Positions 16,931 through 26,717 of a DNA stretch of 64,000 nt are shown one piece after another (position 1 is the stretch's first letter; every line of letters starts with the position of its first letter). Below the pieces are notes generated by a model that saw only the letters and a program-made list of their open reading frames with translations, had not been told where the DNA came from and did not search any database. The position numbers and the translations under genes were made by a program. This DNA comes from Alphaproteobacteria bacterium (GTDB taxonomy: Bacteria; Pseudomonadota; Alphaproteobacteria; JAEULC01), in assembly GCA_023150455.1 (NCBI GenBank), contig JAKLKW010000002.1, forward strand, positions 1 to 64,000, in the 5' to 3' direction.

Positions 16931-17455
16931 ATGCTGACGACCGTCCGGGCGATGCTCGACGGCCTGTCGCGCGGCCTCCTCGCCTTCTCCAACGTCCTGC
17001 TGGCCGCCCTGTTCCTGCTCATCAATTTCGAGATCGCGCTGCGGGCGACCTCCGGCCGGTCGACGCTGGTCTCGGACGAGTACAGCGGCTATCTCTTCTG
17101 CTGGCTCACGCTGAGCGGCTTCCTCTACGCCATGCGCACCGATGCGTTCCTCAACGTCGCCTTCGCCGTCAACCGGCTGTCGGGGCGCTGGCACACCGCC
17201 GCGCTGGCCTTCGCCGCGCTCGGCGGGCTCGTCGTCTCGGCCATCGCCCTCCACGCCTCCTGCACGCTGGTCCTGACGACCTGGCGGTTTCACGCCGTGT
17301 CGAGCCAATATTCGCAGACCCCCCTCTACCTGCCGCAGCTTGTCATGCCGGCGGCGTTCGCCCTGCTGAGCCTCGCCTACGCCGAACGGCTCCTGACCCA
17401 TGTCGCCGCGACGCTCAGTCCCTCGAGTCGCCACTCCGACACCCGCTCCGCATGA
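16931..17455 (+). CDS. dctQ: TRAP transporter small membrane subunit
   Basis: 174 residues with four hydrophobic segments (about residues 15-35, 55-73, 92-114 and 136-156), as in DctQ. Contains the WLTLSGFLYAMRTDAFLNV signature, a variant of the usual W..f.G...a.r....H.v block. Ribosome site GGGGGAG upstream. Its stop overlaps the dctM ATG by four bases (ATGA), as common in TRAP operons. Confidence 0.9.
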   Translation: MLTTVRAMLDGLSRGLLAFSNVLLAALFLLINFEIALRATSGRSTLVSDEYSGYLFCWLTLSGFLYAMRTDAFLNVAFAVNRLSGRWHTAALAFAALGGLVVSAIALHASCTLVLTTWRFHAVSSQYSQTPLYLPQLVMPAAFALLSLAYAERLLTHVAATLSPSSRHSDTRSA

Positions 17456-18759
17456 CCTGGCACCTGGCGCTGCTGGCCTACGGCGTCGTGCTTGCCGCCC
17501 TGCTGCTGGGCGGCGTCACGATCGGCGCCGCCATGGGCATCGTCGGCATTCTCGGCATCACGCTCGTCGCCGGGACGGGCTTGTGGAGCAGCCTCGGCGA
17601 CATCGTGTTCAACACGACGACCAGCTTCACGCTCGTGTCCGTGCCGCTGTTCGTTTTGATGGGCGAGGTGATCCTGCGCAGCGGCCTGTCGAAGCAGTTC
17701 TATGCCGGCGTCTCCGGACTGCTCGCGCCGGTGCCGGCCGCGCTGGCGCATTCCAACATCGTCGGCTGCTCCATCTTCGCCGCGCTGTGCGGCTCGTCGG
17801 TGGCCACCGCGCTCACCATCGGCACCGTCGCGCTGCCGGAGATGCGCGCGCGAGGATACGCGGACAAGCTGACCCTGGGCACGCTGACCGGCGGCGGCTG
17901 CCTGGGGATCCTGATCCCGCCGAGCATTCCGATGGTCGTCTACGGCTCGATGACCAACGAGTCGGTGCTGGACCTGTTCATGGCCGGCGTCGTTCCGGGC
18001 CTGATCCTGGCCGGCCTGTTCATGGGCTACGTCCTGGTGCGGGTCGCCGTTACGCCCGGCCTGGCGCCCGAGGCGCGCCCGAGCGTCACGGCTCGCGGGC
18101 TTGCCGTCGCCTTCCTCAACGTCCTGCCGGTGACCGCGCTGATCGGGTTGATCTTCTCCGGCATGTACTGGGGCTTCGTGACGCCGACCGAGGCGGCGGC
18201 GTTCGGCAGCGCGCTCGCCCTGGTCCTCGGACTGACGTTGGGCGAATTGCGCCCGCCGGCGATGTGGACGGCGCTGAGCAACACGGTCGTGACCACCTGC
18301 ATCGTCATGTTCATCACGATCAACGCCCAGTTCCTGAGCTTCGCCGTGGTGCAGTCCGGCATCGGCCGCGGCGTCGCCAACGCGATGGTCTCCTCGGGGC
18401 TCGGCCCCTTCGTGTTCTTTTGCCTGCTCTATCTCATGTACCTCGTGCTGGGCATGTTCCTGGACGGGCTGTCGCTGATGCTGCTGACCGTGCCGATCCT
18501 CTACCCCGCGATGACGGCGCTCGGCTTTGACGGCATCTGGATCGGCGTGGTGATGATCATCTTCATCGAGCTCGGCGCGCTGACGCCGCCGATGGGCCTC
18601 AACCTGTTCGCGATCCAGACGATCTCGCGCCAGACGCCGCTCGGCCAGATCGCGCGCGCGGCGCTGCCCTATGCGGTGATCATCTCGCTGTTCAGCTTCG
18701 TGCTCTACTTCCTTCCCGACATCGCGCTGTTCCTGCCGCGCACGATGCGCGGCGGTTGA
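17452..18759 (+). CDS. dctM: TRAP transporter large membrane subunit
   Basis: 435 residues, the usual DctM size, with about twelve membrane spans. Hallmarks are VPLFVLMGEVILRSGLSKQF, LTGGGCLGILIPPSIPMVVYG, YWGFVTPTEAAAFG and ELGALTPPMGLNLFAIQ. Uses the sodium gradient to move substrate delivered by DctP. Coupled to dctQ by overlap and followed 22 bases later by a lactonase gene. Confidence 0.95.
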   Translation: MTWHLALLAYGVVLAALLLGGVTIGAAMGIVGILGITLVAGTGLWSSLGDIVFNTTTSFTLVSVPLFVLMGEVILRSGLSKQFYAGVSGLLAPVPAALAHSNIVGCSIFAALCGSSVATALTIGTVALPEMRARGYADKLTLGTLTGGGCLGILIPPSIPMVVYGSMTNESVLDLFMAGVVPGLILAGLFMGYVLVRVAVTPGLAPEARPSVTARGLAVAFLNVLPVTALIGLIFSGMYWGFVTPTEAAAFGSALALVLGLTLGELRPPAMWTALSNTVVTTCIVMFITINAQFLSFAVVQSGIGRGVANAMVSSGLGPFVFFCLLYLMYLVLGMFLDGLSLMLLTVPILYPAMTALGFDGIWIGVVMIIFIELGALTPPMGLNLFAIQTISRQTPLGQIARAALPYAVIISLFSFVLYFLPDIALFLPRTMRGG

Positions 18760-18781
18760 GCCATCCAAGGAGCCCACGGAA

Positions 18782-19696
18782 GTGTTTGCGGCGCCGCCTT
18801 CCATCACCGCCGAGGTCTTCGCCGAGCTGCCGGCCGCGCTCAGGCGCGACGGCCGGCATTCGGAGTTCGTCGAGCAGCATCCGGGGCGCGTTCCGGCGCA
18901 TTCGCTGCTCGAAGGTCCGTCCTTCGACCGCGGCGGCAACCTCTACTGCGTCGACATTCCCCATGGGCGCATCTTCCGCGTCGATCCGGGCGGCGCGTTC
19001 GAAACCTTCGTCGAATACGACGGCTGGCCGAACGGCCTCAAGCTGCATCGCGACGGACGCATCTTCGTCGCCGACTACAAACGCGGGATCGTGACGGTCG
19101 ATCCGCAGACGCGGCAGGTCCGGCCTTTCCTGGAGCGGTTCCGCCTCGAGCATCTGAAGGCGCCGAACGACCTGGTGTTCGCCAGCAACGGCGATCTCTA
19201 CTTCACCGACCAGGGCCTGACCGGCCTGCAGGATCCGACGGGCCGCCTGTTCCGCGTGCGCGCCGACGGCCGGATCGACCTTCTGCTCGACAACGTGCCG
19301 AGCCCCAACGGCCTGGTCCTCGATCCGGGCGAGGAGATCGTCTACCTCGCCGTCACGCGCGACAACGCGGTCTGGCGGGTGCCGCTGCTCGGCGACGGCG
19401 GCGTCGCCAAGGTCGGCGTCTTCATCCGGATGTCGGGCGGCACCGGCCCGGACGGCCTCGCCATCGACGACGCCGGAAACCTGGCGGTCGCCCATGTCGG
19501 CCTCGGCGCCGTCTGGCTGTTCAGTCCGCGTGGGGAACCGATCCTCAGGGTCAACTCATGCCGCGGCGACCACACGACCAATGTCGCCTATGGCGGCGCG
19601 GACGGCAAGACCCTCTTCATCACCGAGTCCGACAGCGGCTCCATCCTGCGGGCGCCGATGCCGGTCGGCGGCCGCGCCATGTACTCGCATCTCTAG
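18782..19696 (+). CDS. SMP-30/gluconolactonase-family hydrolase
   Basis: 304 residues from a GTG start with AAGGAG 10 bases upstream. Six-bladed propeller family that hydrolyses sugar lactones with a divalent metal. Metal-site blocks: SLLEGPSFDRGGNLYCVDI (Glu), LKAPNDLVFASNGDLYFTD (Asn, Asp), GLVLDPGEEIVYLAVTRDN and GGTGPDGLAIDDAGN (Asp). No signal peptide, so cytoplasmic. Last gene of the TRAP operon, suggesting the imported compound is or becomes an aldonolactone-like molecule. Confidence 0.9.
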   Translation: MFAAPPSITAEVFAELPAALRRDGRHSEFVEQHPGRVPAHSLLEGPSFDRGGNLYCVDIPHGRIFRVDPGGAFETFVEYDGWPNGLKLHRDGRIFVADYKRGIVTVDPQTRQVRPFLERFRLEHLKAPNDLVFASNGDLYFTDQGLTGLQDPTGRLFRVRADGRIDLLLDNVPSPNGLVLDPGEEIVYLAVTRDNAVWRVPLLGDGGVAKVGVFIRMSGGTGPDGLAIDDAGNLAVAHVGLGAVWLFSPRGEPILRVNSCRGDHTTNVAYGGADGKTLFITESDSGSILRAPMPVGGRAMYSHL

Positions 19697-19726
19697 ACGC
19701 GGACCGCGCGCTGGGCGCGCGCGGCT

Positions 19727-21391
19727 TCACGCCGCCTTGGCGCCGTCGTGGAACAGCTTCCAGGTGATGCCGTCCTCGAGCGCGTTGAACGAGGCGTCCA
19801 TGATGTTGGGCGACACGCCGACCGTGGTCCAGTGCCGGACCTCGCCGCCCGCCATCGCGCCGGCGCTCTCGATCATCACGCGCGTCACCGCCTTGGTGCC
19901 TTCCTGCGGCGTCAGGATGCGCACCTTGTAGTCGACCAGGCGCATGGTCGCGAGGGCCGGGTAATGCGGCTCCAGCGCCTTGCGTAGCGCCGCGTCGAGC
20001 GCGTCGACCGGGCCGTTGCCCTCGGCGGCGATCAGCAGGTGCTCGCCGGCGACGTCGATCTTGATGGTGGCCTGCGAGACCGTGACGAGGTCGCCCTTGG
20101 CGTTGTGGCGGTGCTCGACGGCGATCTGGAAGCGGTCGAGCTCGAAATACCTGGGCACGGCGTCGAAGGCGCGGCGCGCCAGCAGCTCGAAGCTGGCGGG
20201 CACGTCGTCGAAGGCGTAGCCCTGGTACTCCTTGGCCTTGACGTCCTCGAGCAGGCGCAGGAGCCGCTTGTCCTGCGGATCGACCTCAAGGCCGATGTCG
20301 CGCAGCCGCGCCGCCATGTTGGCGCGCCCGGCCTGGTCGGAGACGACGACGTGGCGCCGGTTGCCGACCAGCTCGGGCCGGATGTGCTCGTAGCTGGCCG
20401 GATCCTTCTCGACGGCCGAGGCGTGCAGGCCCGCCTTGTGGCTGAAGGCGGCCTCGCCGACATAGGCCGCGTGACGGTTGGGCGCGCGGTTCAGGCGCCG
20501 GTCGAGCAGGCGCGAGACCTCGGCCAGGCGCGGCAGCCGCTCGGGCGCGATGCCGGTGGTCATGCCCATCTTCAGCATCAGGGTCGGGATCAGCGAGACG
20601 AGGTTCGCGTTGCCGCAGCGCTCGCCCAGGCCGTTGATCGTGCCCTGCACCATGCGCGCGCCGGCGCGCACGGCGGCGAGCGAGTTGGCGACCGCGTTCT
20701 CGGTGTCGTTGTGGCAGTGGATGCCGAGATGGTCGCCCGGGATGCGCGCCGCGACCGCGCGCACGACCGCCTCGACGCGGTCCGGCAAGGTGCCGCCGTT
20801 GGTGTCGCACAGCACGATCCAGCGCGCGCCGGCCTGATGGGCCGCCTCGATCGCGCCGAGCGCGTAGTCCGGGTTGGCGGCGTAGCCGTCGAAGAAATGC
20901 TCGGCGTCGAACAGCACCTCGCGGCCCTGCCTGGTCGCGTGCGCGACGCTGTCGCGGATCATGGCGAGGTTCTCGTCGCGCGCGACGCCGAGCGCGACGT
21001 CGACATGGAAGTCCCAGGTCTTGCCGACCAGGCACACGGCGGAAGCGCGCGCGCCGACCACGGCCGCGAGGCTGGGGTCGTTGGCGGCGCTGCGCCCGTG
21101 GCGGCGCGTCATGCCGAAGGAGACGATGCGCGAGCGCGCGAGCTTCGGCATGGTCTCGAACACGGCGTCGTCGGTCGGGTTGGCGCCCGGCCAGCCCGCC
21201 TCGATGTAGTCGATGCCGAGTCCGTCCAGCGCCTCGGCGATCGCGATCTTGTCGGCCACGCCGAAATCGACGCCCTGCGTCTGCGCCCCGTCGCGCAGCG
21301 TCGTGTCGTAGAGATAGACGCGCGCTCCCGCCTCGGCACGGATCTGCCGTGCCGGATCGGCGTCGCGACGGTGCGGATCGTCAGGGCTCAA
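19727..21391 (-). CDS. cimA: Citramalate synthase (DRE-TIM family)
   Basis: 554 residues. Condenses pyruvate and acetyl-CoA to citramalate for isoleucine synthesis via the threonine-independent route. Metal and catalytic motifs: YLYDTTLRDGAQTQGVDF, DAEHFFDGY, CDTNGGTLPDRV, HCHNDTENAVANS, GLGERCGNANLVS and the SHKAGLHASAVEKDP sequence. The last 120 residues form the LeuA-type allosteric domain. No ATG or GTG exists before the catalytic core; the only usable start is TTG at 21391, inside the 3' end of vapC, with GGAG about nine bases upstream, so translation is probably coupled to vapC. CimA versus a diverged isopropylmalate synthase: CimA strongly favoured by the motifs. Confidence 0.88.
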   Translation of the reverse strand: MSPDDPHRRDADPARQIRAEAGARVYLYDTTLRDGAQTQGVDFGVADKIAIAEALDGLGIDYIEAGWPGANPTDDAVFETMPKLARSRIVSFGMTRRHGRSAANDPSLAAVVGARASAVCLVGKTWDFHVDVALGVARDENLAMIRDSVAHATRQGREVLFDAEHFFDGYAANPDYALGAIEAAHQAGARWIVLCDTNGGTLPDRVEAVVRAVAARIPGDHLGIHCHNDTENAVANSLAAVRAGARMVQGTINGLGERCGNANLVSLIPTLMLKMGMTTGIAPERLPRLAEVSRLLDRRLNRAPNRHAAYVGEAAFSHKAGLHASAVEKDPASYEHIRPELVGNRRHVVVSDQAGRANMAARLRDIGLEVDPQDKRLLRLLEDVKAKEYQGYAFDDVPASFELLARRAFDAVPRYFELDRFQIAVEHRHNAKGDLVTVSQATIKIDVAGEHLLIAAEGNGPVDALDAALRKALEPHYPALATMRLVDYKVRILTPQEGTKAVTRVMIESAGAMAGGEVRHWTTVGVSPNIMDASFNALEDGITWKLFHDGAKAA

Positions 21392-21770
21392 GCGTCATCG
21401 CTCCGTATCGGGTCAGCGCGCGGTCGCGCGTCACCAGGAACAGCCGCTCCACCAGCGCCTGCGCGACGAGCATCCGGTCGAACGGGTCACGGTGGTACGC
21501 CGGAAGTGCCCCCGCGGTCAAAGCGTGTGTGCGGTCGATCGCCAGGGGTTCCAAGCCGGTCCGGTCGAGAAACGGCGGCAGCCATTCCGGCGCCGGACCG
21601 GGCAGCTTGAGCTTGCCGGCGGCCTGCTTGATGGCGATTTCCCATAGGCTGGCAGCGCTGACGAACGCCGAATTGTCCGTATTGGCGATTGCGGCCCGCT
21701 CCGCCTCGGTCAGCGCCTCGGGTTCGTTCAGGAGCCACAGCAGGATGTGGGTGTCGAGCAGCAGCTTCAC
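21381..21770 (-). CDS. vapC: PIN-domain toxin (VapC-like)
   Basis: 129 residues. Predicted Mg-dependent RNase. The acidic residues are Asp6 (LLLDTHILLW), Glu44 (SLWEIAIK), Asp98 (HRDPFDRML) and Asp116 (VTRDRALTRYG), the pattern of the Sll0205-like PIN subgroup. The GTG start overlaps the TGA of the phd-type antitoxin (GTGA), and its 3' end overlaps the start of cimA by 11 bases. All catalytic positions are intact. Confidence 0.92.
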   Translation of the reverse strand: MKLLLDTHILLWLLNEPEALTEAERAAIANTDNSAFVSAASLWEIAIKQAAGKLKLPGPAPEWLPPFLDRTGLEPLAIDRTHALTAGALPAYHRDPFDRMLVAQALVERLFLVTRDRALTRYGAMTLEP

Positions 21771-22015
21771 TTCGGCTCTTCGCCCTCGAACGCGGCGATG
21801 AGCTCTTCCGGCGTCTCGTCGAAATCGGGCGCAATCCAGATCTGGCCGCGCGCCAAGCCCAGCGGCCGCTTGCCCGTGGGCGCCTTGTCCACCGCCACCA
21901 GCTTGGCCACCGGCTTGCCGTTGCGGGCGATGACGACCTCCTCGCCGCGAGCGGCCTCGTCGACCAGGCGCGAGAGCTGGGTCTTGGCCTCGTAGATATT
22001 CACCATTTTTGCCAT
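21767..22015 (-). CDS. Phd/YefM-type antitoxin
   Basis: 82 residues. N-terminal Phd DNA-binding fold MVNIYEAKTQLSRLVDEAARGEEVVIARNGKPVAKLV, then a toxin-binding tail (IAPDFDETPEELIAAFEGE). Start is the ATG at 22015, with a second in-frame ATG three codons later. No purine-rich ribosome site is present because a pentanucleotide tandem repeat fills the upstream positions. Pairs with the PIN toxin gene. Confidence 0.92.
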   Translation of the reverse strand: MAKMVNIYEAKTQLSRLVDEAARGEEVVIARNGKPVAKLVAVDKAPTGKRPLGLARGQIWIAPDFDETPEELIAAFEGEEPK

Positions 22016-22016
22016 T

Positions 22017-22051
22017 GGTCTAGTCTAGTCTAGTCTGGTCTGGTCTGGTCT
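22017..22051. repeat. Pentanucleotide tandem repeat forming the phd-vapC promoter
   Basis: Seven head-to-tail copies of RGTCT (one GGTCT, three AGTCT, three GGTCT) ending one base before the antitoxin start codon. Read on the minus strand, TTGCAG (22055-22050) and TAGACT (22032-22027) are spaced by 17 bases made wholly of repeat units, a plausible weak minus-35/minus-10 pair. The terminator of the upstream gene leaves only about 45 bases for a promoter, and this repeat occupies most of it. Confidence 0.85.
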
Positions 22052-22061
22052 GCAACGAGGC

Positions 22062-22100
22062 AAAAAAATGGGCCCGGGGCTGGGGGTGCCCCACGGGCCC
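22062..22100 (-). terminator. Intrinsic terminator of the Tat-exported lactonase gene
   Basis: On the minus strand a GC-rich stem (GGGCCCGTGGGGC pairing with GCCCCGGGCCC, one small bulge) is followed by seven consecutive T residues. It lies 24 bases after the lactonase stop and insulates the downstream phd-vapC-cimA unit. Confidence 0.88.
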
Positions 22101-22123
22101 GAGGATCGGAGGGGATCGTTCGG

Positions 22124-23269
22124 TCAGGTGATGTGCACGCCGCGCGTCTCGACGAACACGCTGTAGAGCGACTGGCTCGCGGTCATGAACAGCCGGTTGC
22201 GCTTGGCGCCGCCGAAGCAGACGTTGGAGCAGATCTCGGGCAGGCGGATTTGGCCGATGCGCTCGCCCGACGGCGCGAAGATGTGCACCCCGTCATAGCC
22301 GTCGCCGACCCAGCCGGCCGACGACCAGATGTTGCCGTCCTCGTCGGCGCGGATGCCGTCGGCGAAGCCCGACTTGCCGCCCATCTCCATGCTGGCGAAG
22401 CTGCGCGGGTGGTGCAGCTTCTGCCCGTCGACGTCGAACTGCCAGATGATGTTCTTGGCGGCCGGGTAGTGCGAGGCGCCGGTGTCGGCGACGTACAGCT
22501 TCTTGTAGTCGGGCGAGAAGCACAGGCCGTTCGGCTTGAACGGCTGGTCGGCCACCTTCTCGATCTTGCCGCCCTGCGCGTCGATCCGGTAGATCGCCTC
22601 CTTCTGGAACGGCTGCACGCTGCCGTCCTTGTTCAGGCGGTGGCCCTCGTACTCCATCAGGCTGCCGTAGCCGGGATCGGTGAACCAGATCGAGCGGTCG
22701 TTCGGATGCACGACCGCGTCGTTGGGCGCGTTGAGCTGCTTGCCGTCGGGCGACTTGTCGGCCAGCACCGTCATCGTGCCGTTGTGCTCGTAGCGCACGA
22801 CGCGGCGGTTGCCGTGCTCGCAGGCGATCTGCCGGCCCTCGTAGTCGAACGTGTTGCCGTTCGAGTTGCCGGACGGCATGCGGAAGCGCCGCGAGACGTG
22901 GCCGTCCTCCTCGATGAAGCGCAGCTGCTCGTCGTTCGGGATGTCGCTCCACAAGAGGTAGCGGCCGACGCCGTTCCACGCCGGGCCCTCGGCCCACAGC
23001 GTGCCGGTGTAGAGGCGCTGGATCGGCGTGTTGCCGAGCTTGTACTTGAAGCGCTTGTCGAGCGCGACGATGTCGGGATCGGGATAGCGCGTCGGCCCGG
23101 CATCGGCCCCGAAATTGCGCGCGAAGGCGGTGCCGGACATGCCGGTCACGGCCGCCAGCGTCGCCGCCTTGGCCAGGAACGAGCGCCGGCTGACCTCCGG
23201 AAGCCGCTCGATCGGCCGTGGACGACCTCGAGTCAGATCATCGAACCGGTGCTCCTGCACGCGATGCAT
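22124..23269 (-). CDS. Tat-exported SMP-30/gluconolactonase-like protein
   Basis: 381 residues. A twin-arginine signal (SRRSFLAKAATLAAVTGMSG, about residues 27-46) predicts folded export to the periplasm. The propeller domain shows LWAEGPAWNGVGRYLLWSDI, LNAPNDAVVHPNDRSIWFTDPGYG, FKPNGLCFSPDYKKLYVADTG and GFADGIRADEDGNIWSS, carrying the metal-binding Glu, Asn and Asp residues. Good GGGAGGAA ribosome site. Distinct from the cytoplasmic lactonase at 18782. Ends at a strong terminator. Confidence 0.92.
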   Translation of the reverse strand: MHRVQEHRFDDLTRGRPRPIERLPEVSRRSFLAKAATLAAVTGMSGTAFARNFGADAGPTRYPDPDIVALDKRFKYKLGNTPIQRLYTGTLWAEGPAWNGVGRYLLWSDIPNDEQLRFIEEDGHVSRRFRMPSGNSNGNTFDYEGRQIACEHGNRRVVRYEHNGTMTVLADKSPDGKQLNAPNDAVVHPNDRSIWFTDPGYGSLMEYEGHRLNKDGSVQPFQKEAIYRIDAQGGKIEKVADQPFKPNGLCFSPDYKKLYVADTGASHYPAAKNIIWQFDVDGQKLHHPRSFASMEMGGKSGFADGIRADEDGNIWSSAGWVGDGYDGVHIFAPSGERIGQIRLPEICSNVCFGGAKRNRLFMTASQSLYSVFVETRGVHIT

Positions 23270-23515
23270 GGTTTCCTCCCGGATGAGGCGGATCGTTGTC
23301 CGCTGTTCCTGCGTTGAACATCGTGGGTCAATCAGAGCCGATGTCCCGACTCATGAACGTGGCAACTCTGTGATCGTTGCAACCGGCAGGGGCGCTTCGC
23401 CTCACGTCGGCGCGAGGCGCAACTCGTCGTCGCAGGGGACGACAGTGCGTCGTCGAGCAGACGCGCAAAATGCGGATCGAATGTTTGCGCGAATGGGCGC
23501 GCGCCGCGGACGAGG

Positions 23516-24895
<1,380 letters not shown>

Positions 24896-24934
24896 GGTGT
24901 CTCGAAACTTCGAGTTTCAGATCCGTCCCTCTCT

Positions 24935-24952
24935 CCTGAGCTTGGCGAAGGG
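24935..24952. repeat. Single copy of the CCTGAGC-TCGAAGG palindromic element
   Basis: CCTGAGCTTGGCGAAGGG in the gap between nadE and cysS. It is a lone half of the paired elements at 1253, 34028 and 61705; a further single copy lies at 51796-51813. Confidence 0.5.
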
Positions 24953-24999
24953 GCGGGAGGGGGGACCGGAAATCAGGAACATCGATCCTGCCGTTGCCA

Positions 25000-26664
25000 T
25001 CACGACTTCGGCCGGAACGCGTTGGTGATCGGGTAGCGGCGGTCGCGGCCGAAGGCGCGGCGCGAGATCTTGACGCCGGGCGGCGCCTGGCGGCGCTTGT
25101 ACTCGGCGAGGTAGAGCATGCGCTGCACGCGCTCGATCGTCGCCATGTCGTGGCCGCGCGCCGCGATCTCGCCGGGCGCCATCTCCTGCTCGATCAGGCA
25201 TTTCAGGATGTCGTCGAGCTTCTCGTAGGGCGGCAGCGAGTCCTCGTCGAGCTGGCCGGGCTTGAGCTCGGCCGAGGGCGGCTTGGTGATCGACCGCTCG
25301 GGGACGGCGCGGCCGTCGGGTCCCCGCGCGCCCTCCGGGAAGTGCTGGTTGCGCCAGCGCGCCAGCGCGAAGACGGTCATCTTGTAGACATCCTTCAGCA
25401 CCGAGTAGCCGCCGCACATGTCGCCGTAGAGCGTGGCGTAGCCGACCGACATCTCGGACTTGTTGCCGGTGGTCAGCACCATGTGCCCGAGCTTGTTCGA
25501 CAGCGCCATGATCGCGACGCCGCGCACGCGCGCCTGGATGTTCTCTTCCGTGGTGTCGGGCGCGCGGTCGTTGTAGAGCCGCCGCAGCATGTGGTCGAAG
25601 GCCTGCATCGCCGGCTCGATCGGCACGGTGTCGACGCGCATGCCGAGCAGCCTGCCGGTCTCCTCGGCGTCGACCAGGCTGTGCTCGCTGGAATAGGGCG
25701 AGGGAAAACGCACGCCGCGCACGCGCTCGGGCCCCAGGGCGTCGACCGCGACGGCGGCAGTCAGCGCCGAATCGATGCCGCCGCTCAGGCCGAGGATCAC
25801 GCCGGGGAAGCGGTTCTTGTCCACGTAGTCGCGCAGGCCCAGCATCATCGCATGGTAGATCGCGACCAGGCCGTCGGCCGGCTTGCTGAGCGGGCCCTCG
25901 ACGCAGATCCATTTGCCGTCGTTGCCGCGCCGCCAGTCGGTGACCGCCAGGTCTTCGCGGAAGCTGGGCAGCATGGCGTTGAGGCGCTTGTCGACGCCGA
26001 TCACGAAGGAGCCGCCGTCGAACACCAGCTCGTCCTGGCCGCCGACCTGGTTGACGTAGACGAGCGGCAGGCCGGTTTCCGTCACGCGCGCCACGGCCAG
26101 GTTGATGCGCTGGTCCTGCTTGTCGCTCTCGTACGGGCTGCCGTTCGGTACGACCAGGATCTCGGCGCCCGATTCGATCAGGCATTCCGGCACGTCCGGC
26201 GTCCAGATGTCCTCGCAGATCGGCACGCCCAGGCGCACGCCGCGGAACATGATCGGCCCCGGCATCGGGCCCGCGCGGAACACGCGCTTCTCGTCGAACA
26301 CGCCGTAGTTCGGCAGGTCGACCTTGAAGCGCCTGGCCTGGATGCGGCCCTGGTCGGCCAGCAGCGCCGCGTTGTGCAAGGACCCGTCCTCGCGCCAGGG
26401 TGTCGTGATCAGCACGGCCGGACCGCCGTCGGCCGTGGCCGCGGCGATGCGTGCCGTCGCCGCCTCGCAGGCCTCCTGGAAGGCCGGCTTCAGCACCAGG
26501 TCCTCCGGCGGATAGCCCGAGATCACCAGCTCGCCCGGCACGACCAGGTCGGCGCCCTGCTTCGCCGCCTCGGCGCGCGCAACCAACAGCTTCGCCGCGT
26601 TGCCGTCGACGTCGCCCACGGTCGGATTGATCTGCGCCAGCGCGATCTTGAGGGAGTCGGTCAT
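25000..26664 (-). CDS. nadE: Glutamine-dependent NAD+ synthetase
   Basis: 554 residues, two domains. The N-terminal nitrilase-type glutaminase (to about 270) has Glu in SGYPPEDLVLK, Lys in YGVFDEKRVF and Cys in GVPICEDIWTP. The C-terminal synthetase has the pyrophosphate loop LGLSGGIDSALTAAVAVDAL and KSEMSVGYATLYGDMCGG. Makes NAD from deamido-NAD using glutamine nitrogen. Length and triad are intact. Confidence 0.97.
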   Translation of the reverse strand: MTDSLKIALAQINPTVGDVDGNAAKLLVARAEAAKQGADLVVPGELVISGYPPEDLVLKPAFQEACEAATARIAAATADGGPAVLITTPWREDGSLHNAALLADQGRIQARRFKVDLPNYGVFDEKRVFRAGPMPGPIMFRGVRLGVPICEDIWTPDVPECLIESGAEILVVPNGSPYESDKQDQRINLAVARVTETGLPLVYVNQVGGQDELVFDGGSFVIGVDKRLNAMLPSFREDLAVTDWRRGNDGKWICVEGPLSKPADGLVAIYHAMMLGLRDYVDKNRFPGVILGLSGGIDSALTAAVAVDALGPERVRGVRFPSPYSSEHSLVDAEETGRLLGMRVDTVPIEPAMQAFDHMLRRLYNDRAPDTTEENIQARVRGVAIMALSNKLGHMVLTTGNKSEMSVGYATLYGDMCGGYSVLKDVYKMTVFALARWRNQHFPEGARGPDGRAVPERSITKPPSAELKPGQLDEDSLPPYEKLDDILKCLIEQEMAPGEIAARGHDMATIERVQRMLYLAEYKRRQAPPGVKISRRAFGRDRRYPITNAFRPKS

Positions 26665-26717
26665 GGCGCCGGCAGACTAGCGTGGAACGCCGGGGAAGGC
26701 CACTTGCGGCGGGCGGG

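Noticed and set aside
22017..22051. Pentanucleotide repeat as a second CRISPR-like array
   Set aside because: Units are five bases head-to-tail with no spacers.
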